Positions 44,679 through 57,374 of a stretch of DNA of 64,000 nucleotides are shown in pieces. Position numbers and translations under genes: made by a program. The notes beneath the pieces were generated by a model that saw only the letters and a list, made by a program, of their open reading frames with translations, did not search any database and was not told the DNA's origin. The stretch's first letter is position 1; the number at the start of each line of letters is the position of its first letter. The stretch is taken from positions 41,324,072 through 41,388,071 of the forward strand of contig NC_088714.1 of assembly GCF_963576615.1 (NCBI RefSeq), read 5' to 3'. Source of the stretch: Watersipora subatra. Its lineage: Eukaryota; Bryozoa; Gymnolaemata; Cheilostomatida; Watersiporidae.

Positions 44679-47600
44679 CTAGTACATCTCATAATCCTTG
44701 TATTTGCTTAGTAGTTTGACTTGTCGAGCTCTCTGCCATAGAGCTGACATAGCTTCATCTGTAGCTACAGACTGGTCACAGCTAATTGGTGCCGTTTCAA
44801 CATCAGGTGGCACAGAAGCATTTGCCTGAGGCTCAGGCGGGTTAATGACTTCAGCTTCGATGGTATGGTCAGGACCAGATACCATTGGTCTTAGATCAAC
44901 TCTGTTTCTTCTCACTGCATTGCCTGTGTTTTCATTTGATACCAGGTTCGATCTGTCTGATAGCTGTTCCACTATCCGTCCTTGATACCACTTTGTCTTT
45001 TGTGCTTGAATATCTTTCAGCATCACTGGAGAGCCAATAGCCAGTTCAGAGAGATCTCTGGCTGATTTATTATAGTATTTCTGCGTCTGCATTTTCCGAT
45101 TTGCCTTCTGCTTCAGAACCTCGGCCTCAGGGTCAGAAGCTGTATGGAGCGTGTAGCTCTACCAAACATTCTCTGCGCAGGCGAGGTAGACATGCCGGCA
45201 GTGGTTGTATTCCGATACTCTAACAGGGCCAGGTATACATCACCTGCCCTCCTCATCAATCTCTTTACTATTTTTACGGCAGCCTCTGCTTTGCCGTTAC
45301 ACTGTTGGTGTCCGGGAGATGATGTGGTGTGTATGAAACCCCAGATCTTGCCAAAGTTGGTGAACTCTGCTGAGGTAAACTGTGTTCCATGGTCAGAATG
45401 AATCTGATGTGGAATTTCATACCTAGCAAACGCCTTCTTACAAGCTTTAATAACAGATCTTGACTGCAGATCAGAGAGAGGCTCGCACTCGAAGAAGTCT
45501 GAGTAGTAGTCAACAAGTATCAAATAATGCTTGTCTTTATGTGTAAATATGTCCATTCCAATCTTGCTCCACACCTTTGCAGGTATGTCATGACTCTTTA
45601 GAGTCTCATGAGGTTGTGCTGAAGAGTCTAATGCACAGGTGACGCACTCATGCGTTTTGATTCTTATGTCCTCGGCCATCTGGGGCCAGAACACTGCACT
45701 TCTGGCTCTCCTGATTGTTGCTGCGGTACCTTGATGGCTACTATAAAGTTTCTCTAGAATATCCGGTTTCATCATATCTGGAACTACAAGTCTTGAACCC
45801 TTATAGATGACCCCATCAAGTACAGCCAACTCATCTCGATAAGAGTAGTATGGCCGGAGCTCTTCCGGCAGATCACCTATTTTATCAGTCCATCCTGATA
45901 GAATCATTGTTTTCAGCTGGCTCAGAATGGGATCAGTCCTGGTTTGCTGTTGTATTTTTACATATGTCGTCTCTGAGACTGGCAGGTCTCTCTTTATGAT
46001 TTCTGGATTCAGGTCAGACATGAATGACCTCAGCTGGTTGACTGTGAAAATTTGTTCTTCATTGATTCCCTGTTCAGGTGTGCCAGTGGGAGCTCTTGAA
46101 AGTAGATCTGCACTAATCTGTTCCTTTCCTGGCTTGTAGACTACCGACATAGGATACCGTTAAAGGGCCAACAACATCGACTGCAGTCTTTTTGGTGCTT
46201 GAATAAGTGGTTTGCTGAATATTGACTCCAGTGGACTGTGATCTGTGTGCACAGTGACATCAGGATTTCCAAAAACATACTGATCAAATTTCTGCATACC
46301 AAAGACAATGGCAAGCAGCTCTAGCTCTATGGGCGCATAATTCCGTTCACTGTCAGTCAGACTCCGAGAGGCATAAGACACTGGTTGACCATCTTGTAAG
46401 AGTACTGCACCAAAACCCTCTGTGCTAGCATCTGCTTGTACTACAACTGCTTTGTTCACCTGAAAGTATCTTAGAGAGGAAGTTGCGGTGATTAAACATT
46501 TTAGTTTTGCAAAGGCACGTTGCTGATCTTCACCCCATCTGAACTCTCCATCTGACACCCCTAATAGTCTGCGCAATGGCTCACATTCTGCAGAACAGTG
46601 TGGAACAAACTTGGCCAAATAATTCACATGACCAAGGAATCTGCGCACCCCATCACTGTTGGTGGGAGCGGTCATCTTGGTAATAGCTTGAATTTTAGTA
46701 GGGTCTGGTCTTACGCCCTCCGGTGTTATTATGTGGCCAATATATGGTAGTGAATCGAGCATGAACTTGCACTTCTCTTTGTTGAGTTTCAGGTTTACTC
46801 TCCTAGAGCGGGCAAGGAATTTCTCCAGATTTGCATTGTGGTCCAGCATAGCTTCTTCATATGTTGCGCCTTTTCCATAGATTAGAATGTCATCCGCTAC
46901 CACTCTTACTCCCTTTAACCCACTCAAAGCATCTGAGAGTCATCTTTGGAACTCCTCTGAACTCGATGACAAACCGAAAGACATTCGGAGCCATTTGTAT
47001 TTCCCAAAGGGAGTCCAAAAGGTTGTCAAATCGCTAGATGCATCACTCAACTTTACTTGGAGAAAACCATCTTTAGCATCACACAAGGTAAACACCTTGG
47101 CACCATCCAGATCGCTGAGAACATCATCCAGAACTGGCATGGGAAAATGGTTCCTCTGTATCACCTTGTTGAGGTTACAAGGGTCAATGCACACACGTAG
47201 TGAACCATTCGGCTTTCTGACAGATACATTATTGCTAATCCATTGCGTAGGGTAGTCAACTAGAGCTAAAATACCCTTTTCTGTGTAGCTATCTAATTTA
47301 GCTTTCAGATCAGTCACCATGGAAAGTGGCGTCTTTCGGTTGTGGCTCTGTCTCGGAATGGCTTCTTTGTCAACGTCAATCTGGTATTCTCCTGGCAAGC
47401 AACCAATTCCTTCAAATACATCTGGATAGCTTCTGAGGATTTCTTGAAAGTTGTCACCACTAACAAGAGTTACCCATTCATCCTTGATTGAGATCAGCCC
47501 GAGCTCAAGGCAAGCATCTAGAAACAGCAAGCTGTGATTGCGTGTTTTGTGTACCAGAAAATAGAAGGTTTTACCAGCGACTTCCACTTCACATCCTCCT

Positions 47601-48637
47601 AACGCCCTAGTAGTTGAACCATCAAACTGTCTCAGCTGTTTACGGTTGCCATCTAGACTGGGTTTTCTAAGATCTATGTAATCTGTGTGATTCAAAATAT
47701 TACAGGACGCTCCGGTATCCAGCTGAAATCTGGTCTGCTTTCTATTTCCATTCACCTTGGTGACAACAGATGTAAGCAGTTTCCTGTCTCTCCGGACAAC
47801 ATGAAGGCATAATAGGGAGTCCTCTGACCCTTCTACTTCATCTTCCACAAGATTCACTTGTCGTTTAGATTGAAATTGCTTCTTATAGTGGTTGTACTTT
47901 TTGCAGCCATGGTACTGTTGTCCCCATGCTGGACATTTTCGTGGAGGATGGGATCCGCCACAATTTCTGCACACACTTCTGTTGCTTGATTTACCAACCC
48001 GGGTGGACCTTGATCCTTCTTGATTATCATTCTTGCTATCATTCTTCTTTGTAGTTACTACCTGAATGGCCTCCTCTGACTGAAGAGTGGCCATGTCATT
48101 CTTCGAGTTTTCTGCAATGCGGCATTTCTTTATAGCCTGTTCTAATCCAAGTCCGGTATCACTTCCAGTATCATCGAATAACTTTCGTCTCAGTTGATCA
48201 TCATTGATACCCAGAAGCAGAGCTTGAAGCATGAAGTCGTCATACATGGTATTAAGTTGACATTCACGCGCGACTTTATGAAGAGCTGTAACATATTCAT
48301 CTATCGTCCGGGTGTTCTGCTTCATTGAAAGGAGTTGATGTCTCTTGACAAGCTTGTTTGTGCCGCGGTTACAGAAAGCATCAAATTTCTCAATCACATC
48401 TTTATAAACATCTTTTGACTTGCCAGTCTGGAAAGTGAATGTTTTAAATATATCACTTTCCCTTGGTCCAACGCACCTCAACAAAAGAGCAACTTTAACT
48501 TTGTCATCTGAGTTAGTCTTCTCAGCTGCTGTGAGAAATAACTCGAATTCATCTTTGAATCTGCTCCACTGATTGGATAAGTCTGCTCCATCTTCTATAA
48601 TAGGCTTAGGAGCTAGAAAGTCAACACTGATGCTCAT
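44679..48637 (-). pseudogene. gag-pol of the gypsy element (broken)
   Basis: A single frame from ATG 48637. Gag of about 200 residues is followed by a zinc knuckle (CRNCGGSHPPRKC) and a second, degenerate one lacking two of its cysteines. Protease has DTGA (FQLDTGASCNIL). Reverse transcriptase includes VCIDPCNLNK and VVADDILIYGKG, with the catalytic box as VADD instead of the usual Y-x-DD. RNase H follows (VVQADASTEGFGAVL, VHTDHSPLE). Integrase has the D-D-E core (GMDIFTHKD, HSDHGTQF, NGKAEAAVK). Breaks are TGA at 46942-46940, TAA at 46162-46160 and a frameshift near 45113-45130, after which the C-terminal segment runs to 44679. As read it cannot make a full polyprotein. Confidence 0.92.
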
Positions 48638-48729
48638 ATTGTTAAGTTGTTGTTGGGATTTGAGATAGGTAGAAGCTTTGAGATTTGTGAATCATCAACT
48701 GTCAGTCACTTCTCATCAGTAGTAGTATC

Positions 48730-48747
48730 TCCTCACTCGGGGCACCA
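48730..48747 (-). other. Primer binding site of the gypsy element
   Basis: The minus strand reads TGGTGCCCCGAGTGAGGA immediately after the 5' LTR. TGG is the usual start of a site pairing with a tRNA 3' CCA end. The tRNA was not identified. Confidence 0.75.
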
Positions 48748-48924
48748 TGTTTGTTATTCGTTGTACATTATGAATAGAACTGTTGACTGACTTTAGATTT
48801 GTGTTAGTTTATGTACAAGGCCCACTCCAGGCTCTACAAAACATGAAACTAAGATATATGAGTTATTCAGAATAAAAGTATTAAGTCACCACACAACATA
48901 AATGTTACGGGCATATTATCAACA
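48748..48924 (-). repeat. 5' LTR of the gypsy element
   Basis: 177 bp. The minus strand starts TGTTGATAATATGCCCG and ends AACAAACA. Confidence 0.95.
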
Positions 48925-49292
48925 ACGTTATTAGTAGATTTTTGTAGGAAATTCTGCTTTCTTTCAAATGGTTCATGATACAACAATCAATTTTAAAGCG
49001 ACTGCTAATGGGAGTAGTTTTTGTTGAATTATGTTGCGGCCTTTCCATTATTAATTATATAAAATAGTAGGCGTGACCTGTTTGTTTGGAATCGAGCGAG
49101 CTCCCGTATACGCTTCTGTTGGTCGCTTCTGTTAGACTCTCAGAAACTATACGGCTCTGGGCTGATCTAAATCAATAAACTTCCGTGCGACAATTGGAGC
49201 GCCATCTTGAAAAATGCTACATAGACTTCCGGCTGTAATTACGGAAATAGCAAATTATAGTTATCCCAAGAAAAAAACTCATTTATTTGTTG

Positions 49293-52203
49293 GAAATCAG
49301 TGTTTCGTCATCAATTGCTACTACTACGACAACCCGGAAACACGGAGAGTTAATGATATATCATTTCATAAGTGGGTTTAGCGTTTTATTCCTGCATTAG
49401 TAGCACTAGTACAGCAGTAGCTGTTTAGAAGAAGCTTGCTAGTAGCCGGTTAGAAGCATGCTAATAGCTGGTTAGAAGCATGCTAGTAGCTGGTTAGAAA
49501 CTTGCTAGTAGCTAGTTAGTAGCATGCTAGTAGCTGGTTAGAAACTTGCTAGTAGCTGGTTAGTAGCATGCTCGTAAAGTTAGTGCGCTTATCTGTATGC
49601 TTATAACTTTTATAGGTTTCTCTTGCTACCCAGGTGTTGTCTGCATCAGTGGCTGATTTTCTAATCACCCTGAAAGAGTTAAATTTGCCACAGTTTCAAG
49701 ACTATGATGTCACAGTTGAGTTCATCCAGGTTAGTGCGAGTCTATTTTCCCATGTGTAACTGTAGTTTGATTCTGCCAAGACTTGTTATTGGAAATTTTG
49801 ATGTCATGCATGGCAGTGTGATCACAGTTGGAATAATGTAGCTATGTAGGCTAACTTATATAAGTTGTAGATCTATTAAAATTCAGCCAATGTTAGTAAA
49901 TGTGGTTTTTTGTTGTGTTTCTGTAGAAAGTTATAGACTATTTGATATACTCAATAGTCTGTCAGTTGCAGGCCGTGGCTATAAACGGCCTATAAAGTTG
50001 TCTAGTATGGAGTGTCTAACTCCGTTTTTGCTCGACACAAAGACATATCTTATGAGTTTGAGAACAATGGATGATACACCTTTATACTACAATAGGTGGT
50101 GCCTACTACATTTTTGTTGTTGAAATTGTTGCTTATTTTACTGTTCGCTTCCTATCTCTTCGCTATGGTCAAAATAGACTGAAATACTAATTCAAATTTT
50201 GGATTAAATCAGATTTGCACACGTAATATTCTGGTAATGATCTATTGTTTGGTGACCTAATATAGTCTGTTATTTTTTCACAATATTTCAGTTTGTTTCT
50301 ATGGTTAAATATTATTCGTTTATTGTTCCTTTTTCTAGTTTATGATCTTTGTGTGTGTATTGTTCTGCCTTTTAGTTTTGTAGACTAGCAGCTGCATCAT
50401 GTAGTGTGGTGCGATATTAGTGCATAATCGTTATAAGCCTGCATTAACTTATATTGATGTACAGCAGGGGTGCCCAAATGTCTTTAATTGTGGGCCAATA
50501 TTTAATATATTTGAGAATTTTAGTAGGCCACAAGATGTATGATGATATGAACTAAAGTTGCATATGAGTTTAAAAACATTATTGTATTTCTATAACCATA
50601 TATATTATATTACTTTACAATTACATTCATGTGTCAATAACAAAATATGTTTAGTTGTCTTTAGTGAATATGGAATACAGGTTATGTGCGCCATTTGTAT
50701 AGAGAAATACTCTACATAAAGCTTTACAAACAAGCCTAAAATGGGTTGTATTCCAAATATGTGCAAAAAGTAATTTTTTTGGAGACCTTGTAAGGTGGGC
50801 CACGTTAAATTTGATAGTGGGTGACCACAGGCAGCTATTTGAGCATCCCTCTCATTTATAGTAAAAAAAATGAACAATGTCTATGACATGTTTTGGTGGT
50901 TTGTTTGTAGGCATGTTTGCATTACTGGATTGGTGTGTGCTGTTGATGTAGTGCTCAGTTTAGTTGAGAAGCTACTGAAACCTGGTCATTTAGATTACCC
51001 ACTGATGTACAAGTTCTCACAAGACCATCTAGAGTCGTTCTTTAGTGCTGTGCGTAGGTGTGGTATGTAGTACGATGCTTCTTAATTCATCTCATCCAAG
51101 TATAGCTGAGAACCCACATATTATGCTTTGAAGTATGTGATTTCACCTGCTGAATATAGCTTTTCAGACCACACACTGCTTTCAAGCAAAATAAAGCAAG
51201 TGGGCCAAATCAAGGATGATACAAAAAATGATATCACCTAGCTTCAAGATAATGGACGCTCAAACCTAAATATAATCAATTAATATATTGCTGGACACCA
51301 TGATATTGCGCGACTGTGAATCTATTTTCTTGGTATGTCCGATTGTAATGGGGACATTTTGGCTGATACTTTAACTGCTGAACAATTTTCTTTTAAAAAA
51401 CATTATTATTCAGTCCATATTTTAGCACCATTTCCATTTTATTTCCAATTGCAACAAAGGATAGCTGTTATTATTTCGGGAAGCTGGAACAACAACCCAT
51501 CAGTAGAGCAGTTGCAGCATATATTTAGGCGCTTGGTTACAAGATGTGGTGTTACACCAGGAGCTACTGGTAATGTCAGATCTATGGATGACACTGCATT
51601 GTTACAAGCTTCTACTACCTATGTGCCACCAACTGTTGGTAGTGAAGATTAAATGGAATGCTAAACAATACATCACATCCTGTTCTTGATAACATTGCTG
51701 TATATTTATCTGGTTGGCTTGTCAGAAAACTGCTTAAAAGTTGCGTTGTGAGCCATGTAGACTTTCCCTAATTCAGTCTAAAGAAGTTAGCAAATATGAT
51801 GATATTCATGTTCTGTTAAAAGTTAAAAACAACGGTAGCTTGATTTCTCCTTCTGATGGTGTTGTAACAGCTGTTCTCTGTACCGAAAAGTTTCTGAAGG
51901 CGGCTACATCAGCAAATAATTGTTTGAAATATCCTAAGGTTTTGAAGTGTGTAAAAGAAGATTGCACGCTATGATATATTTGAATTAAAGCAACATTGTA
52001 CTGACACTCCTGTAGGAATTGATAATCATCACTTCTCACTACTAGCTTTAGTGGTTGAAACATACTTTGATTTAAGACAGCACCACTTTGCCAACCTAAG
52101 AAACCTAGATTTACATAAAGTGAACATCAGACATAATGCTACAAAAAACCATTATTTAAAGGACAGTGAACTGTTATTTCGCTTTGACATAAATTATCTA
52201 TAG
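49293..52203 (+). pseudogene. P-element/THAP9-like transposase, decayed
   Basis: Pieces in transposase order on the plus strand. A THAP start (CFVINC..DISFHKW, about 49310-49380) is followed by exon 49634-49729 (VLSASVADFLITLKEL), exon 49927-50095 (YRLFDILNS, YLMSLRTMDD), exon 50911-51057 (YKFSQDHLESFFSAVR) and 51484-52203 (WNNNPSVEQLQHIFRRL, VLDNIAVYLSGWLVRKLL, DNHHFSLLALVVETYFDLR), ending TAG at 52201-52203. KFSQDHLE...WNNNP is diagnostic of the P-element/THAP9 family, which cuts and pastes DNA with an RNase H-like domain. Frameshifts occur at the second exon and near 51660-51740, and the part between THAP and exon 49634 is missing, so it is a pseudogene. TIRs were not found. A domesticated gene is unlikely given the breaks. 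Confidence 0.85.
49430..49573. repeat. 22-bp tandem repeat, about seven copies
   Basis: The unit is AGCATGCTAGTAGCTGGTTA plus GA, with CTTGCT variants, in the P-element intron region. Confidence 0.9.
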
Positions 52204-53135
52204 CCAGTTTAAGTTGGTATTAATTTGTAAGACTACTCTTTATATATGCATACAAATTGTACAGTTTGCAGGCATTTAGTTGTTTAATTTATTATATACT
52301 TTTTATATATAATGCTATTAGACATTGTATTAGCATCCGAGCACCTGGCTCATTTTCTATGCATAGGTCGTTTATTTTCTAAATCACAAATAAATTTTGT
52401 GGTCAAGCATACTGTAGTTAAGATTTATAGTTTGCTTTTGGTCTATTTCAGCGCTTATCACATAAATATAACGCAAATCAAGATATATCGAGTGTTGGGA
52501 CCATAGATATAGTAAACCTTAGATTGGTGAATAGCTATCATTACAATGGAGCAAAAGTGAGGCCTATGATTGGCTGTTGTTCTCACGACGTTATGTTGCA
52601 GTGATGTGCATCATTGCAACAGAGCCTTCAGCTGAGCAATGAGTTTAGTAGTGATCGCATGCTTGTCATACTAGTTTTTAAGTCATAAACGTTACAATAA
52701 AACCAAAATTTGGGTGAAATTTCATCAGAGGAGACTACAACACCCCAGGTATGTGAACCCACAATACAAATTTTAAATACTTGGTAAACCTAACCTTTGC
52801 ACGTGTACTTTATCATTGGTTCACGTTGTAAGAAACTACTGGAAACAAACCAACTACCAACTCAACTGAACTTACTTGTTTTATCATTTCCTCATAACAA
52901 CGAACATACCTTTCTATGAATATTCTGAATTGAAAGTGAATGAATGCTTGGGACTATCAAAAGGAAGAGTGTCTAGACTGATTACAACAACATATATTAC
53001 AAACTTGTCTCTCAGCTGATAGGGTTGTAATCTAGCTTGGCATGATTGATCGAATGCCTTTTTTGTCTCATTCCATGTAATGTAATGATATTCATTCTAC
53101 TACATGTATGTATTGTTAATGTTTTGGCTAAGAAA

Positions 53136-53372
53136 AAGTCAAGCCGCAGCTGGTGCTGTGCCTATGGATGTTCAAGCAATCTTGAGAAATGCCCAAATCT
53201 GGCATTTCATCGCTTTCCAAACGAGAAACAAGCTGAAACCCGTAATGCTTGGGTAAAAGCGGTGCGAAAACAGGATTAGACTCCAACATCAAGCTTTGTA
53301 TTATGCAGTGAACATGTTGAGAATGACTGCTACAAGGTTCCACCAGGTATTGGAAGAAAACCAATGTTAAAA
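53136..53372 (+). pseudogene. THAP domain in frame with the following gag
   Basis: Reads SSRSWCCAYGCSSNLEKCPN, LAFHRFPNEKQAETRNAWVK, a stop (TAG 53277-53279), then TPTSSFVLCSEHVENDCYKV. This is a C2CH THAP zinc finger (C-x3-C ... C-x2-H), a DNA-binding domain of transposases and host regulators. It ends at PPGIGRKPMLK. A TGA at 53373-53375 follows and the same frame continues directly into gag. It could be the head of another P-element copy joined by rearrangement, or a domain captured by the retroelement. The upstream start is unclear. Confidence 0.8.
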
Positions 53373-53375
53373 TGA

Positions 53376-56300
53376 AGAATTGAAGAATTGCGTGAGCGTT
53401 TTTCAGTCGCTTTGGCCGTCAATGGTCTTAGTGATTCGTCGACTCGTATGCAGCTGTTGCAAGAAAGTGACTTGTCCTGGAAAAATCTGGCTTCCAAATT
53501 AAAAGCTAGGCATTTAGCTAGAGAGTCAGAGAGCGTGTTAACTAAAGTGAAAGCTGGCCATTTTAATGCTACTAGTAGTGTCTCGAAAGTAGATGCTGAT
53601 AAATGTGCTTACGCCTCTGGCCGTGGTGCGAGTAATAGCAGCGGCGCTAATGCTTATTCTGTTTCAGCAAGGCTACGTAAAGGGTCGTCTGGTTATGGGT
53701 CGCACCAACAGAGCCGCGACAGATACCATAAGTATGATTACCGTCCTGGTTATAGGTCTAGAGATTCTAGCAGATCTAGCGTTGAAAGTAACGGTTCTGA
53801 CGTGAATAGAGGTCAGTATCATGACAGATACAGTGGGAATAAACGTTCCAGTTTTTCTAAATATCGTTCCCGTGACTCAAGTGCTTCTAGCAACGGCAGT
53901 AGAGGTGGTAACGACAGTCGCAGGTCACCTAGCCCAAGGTATTACACGCGTAGCAGCTCTCCTGCTCGACATGGCAAAACTTGCTACCATTGAAAAAAAG
54001 AAGGGCACCAAGTAAGGAATTGTCCCAATGCTCACTGTTTTACATGTAGCACACAAGGACACACCTCAAAGGACTGTCCCAATAGCCGGAGGTCTAGCCC
54101 ACAAAGGTAGGGTTTCTATGGTGGTCGTAATAGAAGCTCCGGTAGACGGCATCACAGTCCACATAGATACGGTTATAGGGGTTCAAGGGAAGACAGTAAA
54201 AGTTCCCGTAGAGTGAGGTTCATTAAGGATAATAGGGGACTATATGGCAGCAGCAATAGTATAGTACGCACTATGAAAGTGAATGGCATGAGTATAGATT
54301 TCACTTTTGATACTGGTGCCGAAGTTTCTGTTTTGACAGATAATTCTAGTAAATTGTTAAAGTTAAAACTAGAAAAACCCGAACGGTGTTTAGTTGGGGC
54401 AGATGGCAATAAGCTTAATGTCCTAGGAATGTCTAATGTGAACGTTCAAAGTACTTATAGATCTATTGAAACTCCAGAATATATTGTCAAAGGTTCTAGA
54501 ATGAACTTACTGGGCCTACCACATATACGTTGCCTTAACTTGTTAGCTGTTATTAATGCTTTGAGTTTGGAAGGGTTTGATCTAATTGCAGATTTCCCTT
54601 CAGTTTTTACTGGTTTGGGAACAATGCTTGGGATTTTTAAGATAAAATTGAAGCCTGGTGCTGAACCTAAATGTTTGTATGCGCCTCGCACAATTGCTGC
54701 TGGTTTGAAGGAGAAAGCAAAGTCCGAGATAGACTCGATGCTGGCTAATGATATCATAGAGCCTGTCGAGGATCCAACTGAATGGTGTTCAGGTCTTACT
54801 ATTGCTCCTAAAGCGGGTGGTAAGATCAGAATGTGTGTTGATTTGACGAATCTGAATAAAAGTGTAGAACGTGAAGTCTATCCTTTACCACGGGTTTCAG
54901 AAATGCTTAGTCAATTGTCAGAGGGTAGAGTATTTTCAAAACTCGATGCAAATTCTGGTTTCTGGCAAGTGCAATTAGATCTAAAATGCAAACTGCTGAC
55001 AACTTTTGTCTCACCTTGGGGCAGATTTTGCTTTAAGAAAATGCCATTTGAGATTTCTTCAGCTCCAGAGCTCTTTCGGAGGGCTATGGAAAAGATACTG
55101 TTAGGGTTAAAAGGTGTCATTTGTCTTATGGATGATATATTGGTTTATGGGAAAAGTCCTGACGAACACTGGGAACGTTTGAGCAAAGTTTTGAATAGAA
55201 TAAAGGAATCGGGCATAACCCTGAAAAAGGAAAAATGTGAATTTGGTTGTGATGAAATAAAATTCATAGGCCACGTAGTTAGTGCTGCCGGTGTCAAGCC
55301 TGACCCTGATAAGATAAAAGCTATTATTGAGATGGCTCCGCCTATCAATAAAACGGAGGCGAGATGCCTAACTGGCATGGTAAATTACCTCAGCAAGTTT
55401 AGTTCTAGGATAGCTGAAATTTGTACTCCGATTTATGCTATATCAGGTACAGAATCTGAATGGTATTGAGGAGAAGAGCAAAGGAGAGCTTTTGGTGAGA
55501 TCCAACAAGAGCTGTTTAAAGCTCCAGTTTTGTGTATCTTTGACCTGAACAAAAAGCATAGGGTTTCTGCAGATGCTAGCCAAAATGCTATAGGAGCTGT
55601 CCTCCTACAATTAGACAATAATGGTGTGGGACAGCCAGTTGGATATGCCTCCAGAAAAATGATGGAGACAGAGGAGAGGTATGCAATGATTGAAAAATAG
55701 GCCTTAGCCATCACTTGGGCTTGTAAGAAATTTGATTTTTATTTGGTTGGACGTAACTTTGAGATCGAGACAGACCACAAGCCATTGGTGTCTGTCTTGG
55801 GTGAAAAAGATATGGCCAATTTGCCAGCAAGAGTTCAACGCTTTAGGCTACAGTTGATGAGATATGACTACAACATATTTCGTACACCAGGTGCGAAAAT
55901 GTACTTAGCCGACTCGTTGAGTCGTCCTAATGGTAGTTATGACTCTGTAGACCTCAACAAAAGTAGGGAAATGGAAGCATATGTTGGGGCTATTGTAGCA
56001 GCCTCTATAGATACAGAAGGTTGTGAAAGTGAGATTAAACACGCTATGCGAACTAATAATGTTAGTAGAGAGCGCCTTAGTCATATTAATAATGATTGGG
56101 AAACTCCTTTGCAATTGCTCAGTGATGAGATGTCAAAGTATTATACGTGTAGACATAGATTGACCTTGTGCAATGGGTTAATAATGTATGACTCACGTAT
56201 TTTTATCCCGGAATGCTTGCGGGAAGTGTATCTAGCAAAGTGCCATGAAGGTCACCAGGGTATCTCAAAATGTAGACGCTGTGCGCAGGCCTACATTTGG

Positions 56301-57337
56301 TGGCCTGGTGTCAGTAACGACATTGAGAATTTTTAAAAAGCTGCAATACTTGCATCTGTCACAGTGATATTAGACACCAACCAATGGTAGAAAGCGAATT
56401 GCCTTCCTGCCCTTGAGAGGTAATAGGCTCTGACATTTTTGTCTTTGAAAGCAAATTGTATGTAGCGATCATTGATTACTACTCTAGGTGGATTGAGGCG
56501 TTACCTGTACACGCCCAGACATCTGGTGCAGTAATATCTGTTATGAAAAGCGTATTTTCTCGTTTTGGTGTACCTAAAATTGTACGGTCGGACAACGGCA
56601 AGTGCTATGATAGTGATGAATTTAGAAACTTTGCCGCTAGCTATGGTTTTCAGTTGGTTACGAGTAGCCTTCGCTATCCTCAATCTAATGGATTAGCCGA
56701 AGGTGCTGTCAAAATAGTCAAAAAGTTGTGGTTGAAGAATGAGGATAAGATTGAAGCCTTGTCAGTCTATAGAACCACTCCGCTGTCAACTGGGTATTCG
56801 CCGAGCAAACTCATGTTTGACAGGGCAGTAAGGTCTACACTTGGACTGCCCAGGTCTCGTCAGGTGGATTACGAGGAATTTGAACAAAAAGACGAAAACA
56901 AGAAAACAGAAATTAAGCGTAACTTTGATAAAAAGTATAGAGTTTCAGAAATGCCTGAACTGAACGTCAATGATAAAGTTTGGGTCAAGTCACCATCTGA
57001 TGCCAGGGCTGGGGGTATTGTGGTCCGCAAGGATCCTTTACCAGATAGTTACTGGGTGAGGATAGGAGACAGAGAGCTCCGGAGAAACAGGAAACATTTG
57101 TTTTTGCTACACGAAAACGAGTTTGATAGGTTTTTTGATAATGATCTGGGTAGCTGTCTAGTAGACACTAAGTGTCTAATGGTACCTAGCCTTCTGCCTA
57201 CCGGCAGCAGTGAAGAGGCCCCAGCAACTGCGCTGGACGCCGCATCTGCAGCTGAGCCGGATGAAACGCCTGTTACCACTACGAGAAGTGGCAGGCTTGT
57301 TCGGCCTCACAGATATTCTGATATGGTTTACTCGTAA
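53376..57337 (+). pseudogene. Second Ty3/gypsy gag-pol (broken)
   Basis: The gag C-terminal part (LQESDLSWKNLASKLKARHL) is followed by a long Ser/Arg-rich stretch (53700-53970, RSRDSS-type repeats), two zinc knuckles (the first broken by TGA 53991-53993, the second CFTCSTQGHTSKDC), protease (FDTGAEVSVL), reverse transcriptase (MCVDLTNLNK, CLMDDILVYGK), RNase H (VSADASQNAIGAVLL, ETDHKPL), the integrase H2C2 zinc region and a D-D-E core (SDIF, VRSDNGKCYD, GLAEGAVK), ending TAA-terminated at 57335-57337. Further stops are at 54108, 55467, 55698 and 56414, with a frameshift near 56334. The gag N-terminal half is missing. The SR-like stretch is unusual for gag. Confidence 0.9.
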
Positions 57338-57374
57338 CTGCTTCTGTTATAGATTATAGAACATACAAATTCTC

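Larger units (their letters stand above)
43967..48924 (-). mobile_element. Ty3/gypsy LTR retrotransposon, nearly complete
   Basis: Two LTRs of 177 bp (TG...CA) enclose a gag-pol region on the minus strand. The flanking 5-bp duplication is ACGTT at 43962-43966 and 48925-48929. Domain order is gag, protease, reverse transcriptase, RNase H, integrase, which defines Ty3/gypsy. The LTRs differ at three positions by eye, so the insertion is fairly recent. No envelope gene. It is disabled by two in-frame stops and a frameshift, and its 3' LTR is split by a 189-bp hAT MITE. Confidence 0.95.
43419..49159. mobile_element. hAT-like element hosting a gypsy insertion
   Basis: CAGAGCCGTATAGTTTC at 43419 is exactly inverted at the right end (to 49159). 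Flanking GGCCGATC (43411-43418) and GGCTGATC (49160-49167) form an 8-bp duplication with one mismatch. Without the gypsy element it is about 780 bp. It contains two imperfect copies of a roughly 390-bp unit (GACCGAAAAC, CCGATCGACA, CAATCAATTTTAGAGCGACT blocks). The gypsy element lies in the second copy. No transposase recognised. Confidence 0.75.

Noticed and set aside
45144-47255. Plus-strand frames across the first gypsy element
   Set aside because: Antisense shadows of gag-pol.
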